From contig JAHDRO010000105.1 in assembly GCA_018433265.1 (NCBI GenBank), positions 1 to 9,153 of the forward strand: DNA of 9,153 nt. Direction: 5' to 3'. Position numbers and translations under genes: made by a program. The notes below the pieces were generated by a model. That model saw only the letters and a list, made by a program, of their open reading frames with translations. It had not been told where the DNA came from and did not search any database. This document shows, piece by piece, positions 6,582-9,153 of the stretch; positions within the stretch are counted from its first letter, which is position 1, and every line of letters starts with the position of its first letter. The DNA comes from Bacteroidales bacterium (GTDB lineage Bacteria > Bacteroidota > Bacteroidia > Bacteroidales > UBA932).

Positions 6582-6630
6582 AAAAAACCGAAACCTCACA
6601 GAATAAAGTATGTGTAGTTTCGGTTTTTTT
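6582..6630. terminator. strong bidirectional intrinsic terminator
   Basis: AAAAAACCGAAAC (6582-6594) and GTTTCGGTTTTTT (6617-6629) are perfect 13-base complements, with an inner CACA (6597-6600) / TGTG (6611-6614) pairing. Its A-tract and T-tract flanks make it work on either strand, so it ends the yedF-to-alcohol-dehydrogenase operon and can also end the - strand gene at 6693-7094. Confidence 0.9.
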
Positions 6631-6692
6631 CGTACATTAATTTAGTTAAAAAATATGAAATGAACTTTATAATATAATAATTTTCAATCAGA

Positions 6693-7094
6693 TTAATTTT
6701 TAATATCAATTATCGATGTATCAAAATCATATGACAAGCTGTCTGATTTAAACCAGAGCTCAGATTCCTGCATTGGTATAGACATTTTTACCCAGTCTTT
6801 CTTGCGTTCTAATATATAGCCTGTTCCATATTGTATTCCTTTTTCATTGCCATCAATCCCATCATAACTCATTGCCCCATTAACAATAGCTTGATTAGCA
6901 TTATCTTTAAAAAGCGATTTATCATAACTTAGTTTGCTTTTATCAATTGTCCCATGGATTAGTGGAATATCACCGGATGCCTGAGCAACTCTGCATTCAT
7001 TATCAAGTTCTTCAATTACGATTACCATGTAGTATTCATTGATACTTTTATTACAAACATACCCCGCAATTAAAAAAACAATCGTAAAAATCAA
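6693..7094 (-). CDS. hypothetical protein with N-terminal hydrophobic segment
   Basis: I do not recognise this 133-residue protein. It starts with a hydrophobic stretch (MIFTIVFLIAGYV, residues 1-13) that could be a membrane anchor or the end of a signal peptide. The remainder is polar, with many Asp, Ser and Lys residues and aromatic-rich segments (KKDWVKMSI, ELWFKSDSLSYDF), and looks like a small extracytoplasmic domain. Cys14 follows the hydrophobic run, but the preceding GYV does not fit a lipobox. The start is doubtful: TTG at 7094 has no purine-rich ribosome binding site and an in-frame stop is two codons upstream, so the reading frame may have lost its true 5' end. It is the only - strand gene between two + strand operons. 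It could be a decayed or unusually started accessory gene. Confidence 0.5.
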   Translation of the reverse strand: MIFTIVFLIAGYVCNKSINEYYMVIVIEELDNECRVAQASGDIPLIHGTIDKSKLSYDKSLFKDNANQAIVNGAMSYDGIDGNEKGIQYGTGYILERKKDWVKMSIPMQESELWFKSDSLSYDFDTSIIDIKN

Positions 7095-7120
7095 TCGTTA
7101 TGTAATATTGATTGCACAAA

Positions 7121-7147
7121 AGGGCTAATAAAGCCTTATTCTTTTTG
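7121..7147 (+). terminator. weak hairpin followed by T-rich tail
   Basis: AGGGCT (7121-7126) can pair with AGCCTT (7132-7137) through a GGCT/AGCC core around a 5-nt loop, followed by a T-rich stretch to 7146. It resembles a weak terminator, but no + strand gene precedes it. It may be a remnant, or a leader hairpin for the - strand gene. Confidence 0.25.
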
Positions 7148-7156
7148 AGAATTATT

Positions 7157-7165
7157 TGGTATAAT
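7157..7165 (+). promoter_or_regulatory. extended -10 promoter for punA
   Basis: TGGTATAAT (TG at 7157-7158, TATAAT at 7160-7165) is a complete extended -10 element. A TTGAGA at 7145-7150 is only 9 bp upstream, too close to be the -35, and no good -35 lies at 17 bp. Initiation would be near 7172, about 44 nt before the punA ATG. Confidence 0.65.
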
Positions 7166-7176
7166 TAAATATATAC

Positions 7177-7194
7177 ATTATTAACACTAATAAT
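7177..7194. promoter_or_regulatory. inverted repeat in the punA leader, candidate operator
   Basis: ATTATTA (7177-7183) and TAATAAT (7188-7194) are perfect inverted repeats around ACAC, a few bases after the predicted transcription start. The position fits a repressor operator or a short 5' leader hairpin. AT-richness makes a chance match possible. Confidence 0.35.
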
Positions 7195-7215
7195 TAGGCT
7201 AAGTGGAGGAGCGAA

Positions 7216-8037
7216 ATGGAGTATAATTTTGAATACTATAAAAAAGCGGCTGATTACATATTAAATATAGTTGGACATGATGTCGAGATCGGTCTGATAT
7301 TAGGTTCGTCAATAGGCAGTGTAAAAGAAATAATCGATGTCGAAAAGATTATAGATTACAAAGATATCCCAAACTTTCTCATTTCTACCGCAGAAGGCCA
7401 TGAGGGAAAGCTCATAATTGGAGAAGTTAAAGGTAAAAAAGTTGTGGCCATGAGCGGGAGATTTCACTATTATGAAGGGTATACATTTGAAGAGCTTTCA
7501 ATACCAATAAGAGTATTTAAACTTTTAGGTGTAAAGAAGGTCATTTTGACAAATGCTGCTGGATCAATAAATAAAGATTTTAAACCTGGAGATATAGTTA
7601 TAATTAAAGATCACATCAAATTAACTGGTGCTAGTCCTTTAAGAGGAAAAAACATCGAAGAGTTTGGTCCTAGATTTTTCGATGTGACAGATATGTATAC
7701 AGAAAGATTAAGAGAATTGGCAAAGACAATAGCAAAAAAAGAAAGCATAGATGTAAAAGAAGGAGTTTATTTCTTCGCCACAGGGCCACAATTTGAAACC
7801 AAAGCAGAGATCAAAGCCATGGGAATACTTGGAGCAGACTTGGTTGGGATGTCAACTGTAACAGAAGCTTTAACAGCTGCTCATACAAACATAGAGGTAC
7901 TAGCCATGTCTTTAGTCACTAACATGGCTGCGGGAATAGTAGACAAGAAAATTACTACAGAAGAAGTTGAAGAGATAGGAAAATTATCAAGAGATAAACT
8001 AAAGAAATTTATTTCCTCGATTATCGAGGCTATGTAG
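7216..8037 (+). CDS. punA: purine-nucleoside phosphorylase (trimeric, PNP I type)
   Basis: A 273-residue cytoplasmic enzyme that splits purine (deoxy)nucleosides with phosphate to base plus (deoxy)ribose-1-phosphate. Family motifs run in order: LILGSSIGS (27-35, usually GSGLG), AEGHEGKL (59-66), GRFHYYEGY (81-89), LTNAAGSIN (111-119), GDIVIIKDHIKLTG (125-138), ATGPQFETKAEI (188-199, Glu194), GMSTVTEA (211-218, usually STVPE) and SLVTNMAAGI (232-241, Asn236). Asn236 is the residue that favours 6-oxopurines (inosine, guanosine); methylthioadenosine phosphorylases carry Asp at this place, so an MTAP role is unlikely. ATG 7216 follows GGAGGAG by 5-6 nt. It is first in a two-gene unit with the MtnA-like isomerase, whose start is 9 bp past its stop. 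The Gly-to-Ser and Pro-to-Thr changes are mild departures from the family. Confidence 0.93.
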   Translation: MEYNFEYYKKAADYILNIVGHDVEIGLILGSSIGSVKEIIDVEKIIDYKDIPNFLISTAEGHEGKLIIGEVKGKKVVAMSGRFHYYEGYTFEELSIPIRVFKLLGVKKVILTNAAGSINKDFKPGDIVIIKDHIKLTGASPLRGKNIEEFGPRFFDVTDMYTERLRELAKTIAKKESIDVKEGVYFFATGPQFETKAEIKAMGILGADLVGMSTVTEALTAAHTNIEVLAMSLVTNMAAGIVDKKITTEEVEEIGKLSRDKLKKFISSIIEAM

Positions 8038-8046
8038 GAGGCTGTT

Positions 8047-9105
8047 ATGCAAAGATTTGATGAAGGGTTAGCATTTTTATTAAGGTATGAAAACATCGCA
8101 TGGTATGAAGATGGAGTTGTGAGGATACTAGATAGAAGAATCTATCCAAATGAGATATCGTTTGTAGAGTGTAAGAGTCATCAAGAAGTTGCTAAAGCAA
8201 TAAAGGATATGGTAACACAAAGTGCAGGCCCTTATACTGCCTGCGGCATGGGAATGGCCTTGGCAGCCTATGAAGCTAGAAATTTGGGGAAAGCTGAATT
8301 TATCAACTATCTAAATGAAGCTGCGAAAACTCTTTACACAGCAAGACCAACTACCACAAAGAGAATGAAACTCATCACAGATGGATGTATTGAGGCAGCG
8401 ATAGATGCGTTAGAAAAAGGAGAAAGAGTTGACGAGAAAATTTTTCTTCATACAATCGAGCATAATAACACGAGGTATAGAAGAATTAACGATGTAGCAA
8501 AATATTTAACAGATATGTTCCCTAAAAAAGGCACTATAATGACACAATGTTTTGGTGAAACTATCGTGGGTATGATGTTAAAAGAGGCTAAAGAGAAAAA
8601 TCTAGACATAAAAGTGATTTGTCCTGAAACAAGGCCATATTTCCAAGGTTCACGACTTACAGCTAGCGTATGCTATGACCAAGGTTTTGACGTCACAGTA
8701 ATTACAGACAATATGCCTGCATATGTGATGGAGGAAAAGAAAGTCGATTTATTTACTTCGGCAGCCGATGCTATTTGTATGGATGGGTATGTAGTCAATA
8801 AAGTTGGTACTTATCAAATTGCAATAGTAGCAAAATATTTGAAAATTCCATATTTTGTAACAGGTATACCTGACATTGGGCATGAAAGTATTTCTACTGT
8901 GACGATAGAAAAAAGAGATGGGGATTTTGTGCTTCAGGCTATGGGAGTAAAGACTGCTAAAGAAGGAGTTAAAGGGTATTATCCATCTTTTGACATAACG
9001 CCACCACACTTGGTAAGCGGTGTTGTCACAGACAGGGGTATTTTTTCACCATATGATTTAAAAAGATATTTTAGGGGGGATGAAAAAATAGAAATGATTT
9101 TATAA
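8047..9105 (+). CDS. MtnA-like / eIF2B-family sugar-1-phosphate isomerase (S-methyl-5-thioribose-1-phosphate isomerase-like)
   Basis: A 352-residue member of the eIF2B alpha/beta/delta-MtnA isomerase family. MtnA converts 5-methylthioribose-1-phosphate to the ribulose form. The catalytic pair is present: Cys168 in IMTQCFGE and Asp241 in SAADAICMDG. Also present are ARPTT (99-103), ETRPYFQGSRLTA (194-206), DNMPAYVM (221-228), NKVGTY (251-256) and a FDITPPHLVSGVVTDRGI C terminus (315-332). Missing is the usual RGAPAIG segment; at that place it reads TQSAGPYTACGMGMA (57-71). The N-terminal Arg that contacts substrate phosphate in MtnA is therefore absent, and the CNxG active-site motif is CFGE. 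Length is normal. ATG 8047 follows an AGGAGG that overlaps the punA stop codon, so the two genes are coupled. Context suggests ribose-1-phosphate or a 5-modified relative as substrate; this is inference. Confidence 0.85.
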   Translation: MQRFDEGLAFLLRYENIAWYEDGVVRILDRRIYPNEISFVECKSHQEVAKAIKDMVTQSAGPYTACGMGMALAAYEARNLGKAEFINYLNEAAKTLYTARPTTTKRMKLITDGCIEAAIDALEKGERVDEKIFLHTIEHNNTRYRRINDVAKYLTDMFPKKGTIMTQCFGETIVGMMLKEAKEKNLDIKVICPETRPYFQGSRLTASVCYDQGFDVTVITDNMPAYVMEEKKVDLFTSAADAICMDGYVVNKVGTYQIAIVAKYLKIPYFVTGIPDIGHESISTVTIEKRDGDFVLQAMGVKTAKEGVKGYYPSFDITPPHLVSGVVTDRGIFSPYDLKRYFRGDEKIEMIL

Positions 9106-9153
9106 ATTGTATAGACAATCAATTGTTTTAAGTGTATATTATATATAACGGTA
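9106..9153. other. AT-rich tail after the isomerase gene
   Basis: The last 48 bases contain a short dyad, ATTGT-ATAG-ACAAT (9106-9119), with no T-run after it, and a TTGTTT (9123-9128) with TATA-like sequence at poor spacing. Neither a terminator nor a promoter can be supported, so the isomerase gene may be followed by another operon member beyond the edge. Confidence 0.3.

Noticed and set aside
7050..7094. Lipoprotein signal at Cys14 of the - strand hypothetical protein
   Set aside because: The residues before the Cys are GYV, which do not fit the L-[AS]-[GA]-C lipobox, and the start codon itself is uncertain.
7145..7165. TTGAGA (7145) as the -35 of the punA promoter
   Set aside because: Only 9 bp separate it from the -10 hexamer; an extended -10 promoter is the better explanation.
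9106..9153. Terminator or new promoter at the right edge
   Set aside because: The dyad has a 5-bp stem without a T-run, and the -35/-10-like words are about 13 bp apart.
1..9153. Defence system, CRISPR array, prophage or selenocysteine-coding gene
   Set aside because: No regularly spaced repeats, phage structural genes, toxin-antitoxin pair or in-frame TGA within a conserved redox motif were seen. Most genes are ordinary chromosomal families.

Overview
The window looks like chromosome from a low-GC, strictly anaerobic Firmicute of the Clostridia/Tissierellia type. Reasons: AT-rich sequence with A/T-biased codon choice, strong GGAGG-type ribosome binding sites, TTG and GTG starts, sigma-A-like promoters, and gene content typical of that group (YedF plus a DUF3343 protein, a DUF951 protein, a BDH-type iron alcohol dehydrogenase, a MocR-type regulator). 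This placement is inferred from gene content and composition, not from a marker gene. No tRNA, rRNA, CRISPR array or complete insertion sequence was seen.

Layout. (1) 1-600: the 3' part of an alpha/beta-hydrolase gene on the + strand, interrupted by a 61-bp element with perfect 10-bp terminal inverted repeats, ending in a terminator hairpin. (2) 599-2050, - strand: a full-length MocR/GntR-type PLP-dependent regulator, convergent with the hydrolase remnant and divergent from the next operon. (3) 2051-2205: a compact divergent control region with two facing promoters and three inverted repeats. (4) 2206-6554, + strand: a probable six-gene transcription unit of yedF, DUF3343, an MscS channel, DUF951, an EAL-HDOD protein and an iron-containing alcohol dehydrogenase. 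It has overlapping or 13-15 bp junctions and ends at a strong bidirectional terminator (6582-6630). (5) 6693-7094, - strand: an orphan small protein with an N-terminal hydrophobic segment and an unclear start. (6) 7216-9105, + strand: a two-gene unit of purine-nucleoside phosphorylase and an MtnA/eIF2B-type sugar-phosphate isomerase, behind an extended -10 promoter.

How the genes may work together. YedF and the DUF3343 protein are small sulfur/selenium-handling proteins that are commonly neighbours. The MscS and DUF951 genes overlap by 4 bp and form a second module. The EAL-HDOD protein is a signalling-type protein and the alcohol dehydrogenase a fermentative NAD(P)H sink. No single pathway joins all six. 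In the last unit, the phosphorylase releases ribose-1-phosphate (or deoxyribose-1-phosphate) from purine nucleosides. The adjacent isomerase keeps the MtnA catalytic Cys and Asp but has lost the usual RGAPAIG segment, so it may act on that sugar phosphate instead of methylthioribose-1-phosphate. This inference is the most interesting metabolic lead in the window. The most interesting structural lead is the 61-bp element, whose precise removal would join the two hydrolase pieces in frame.
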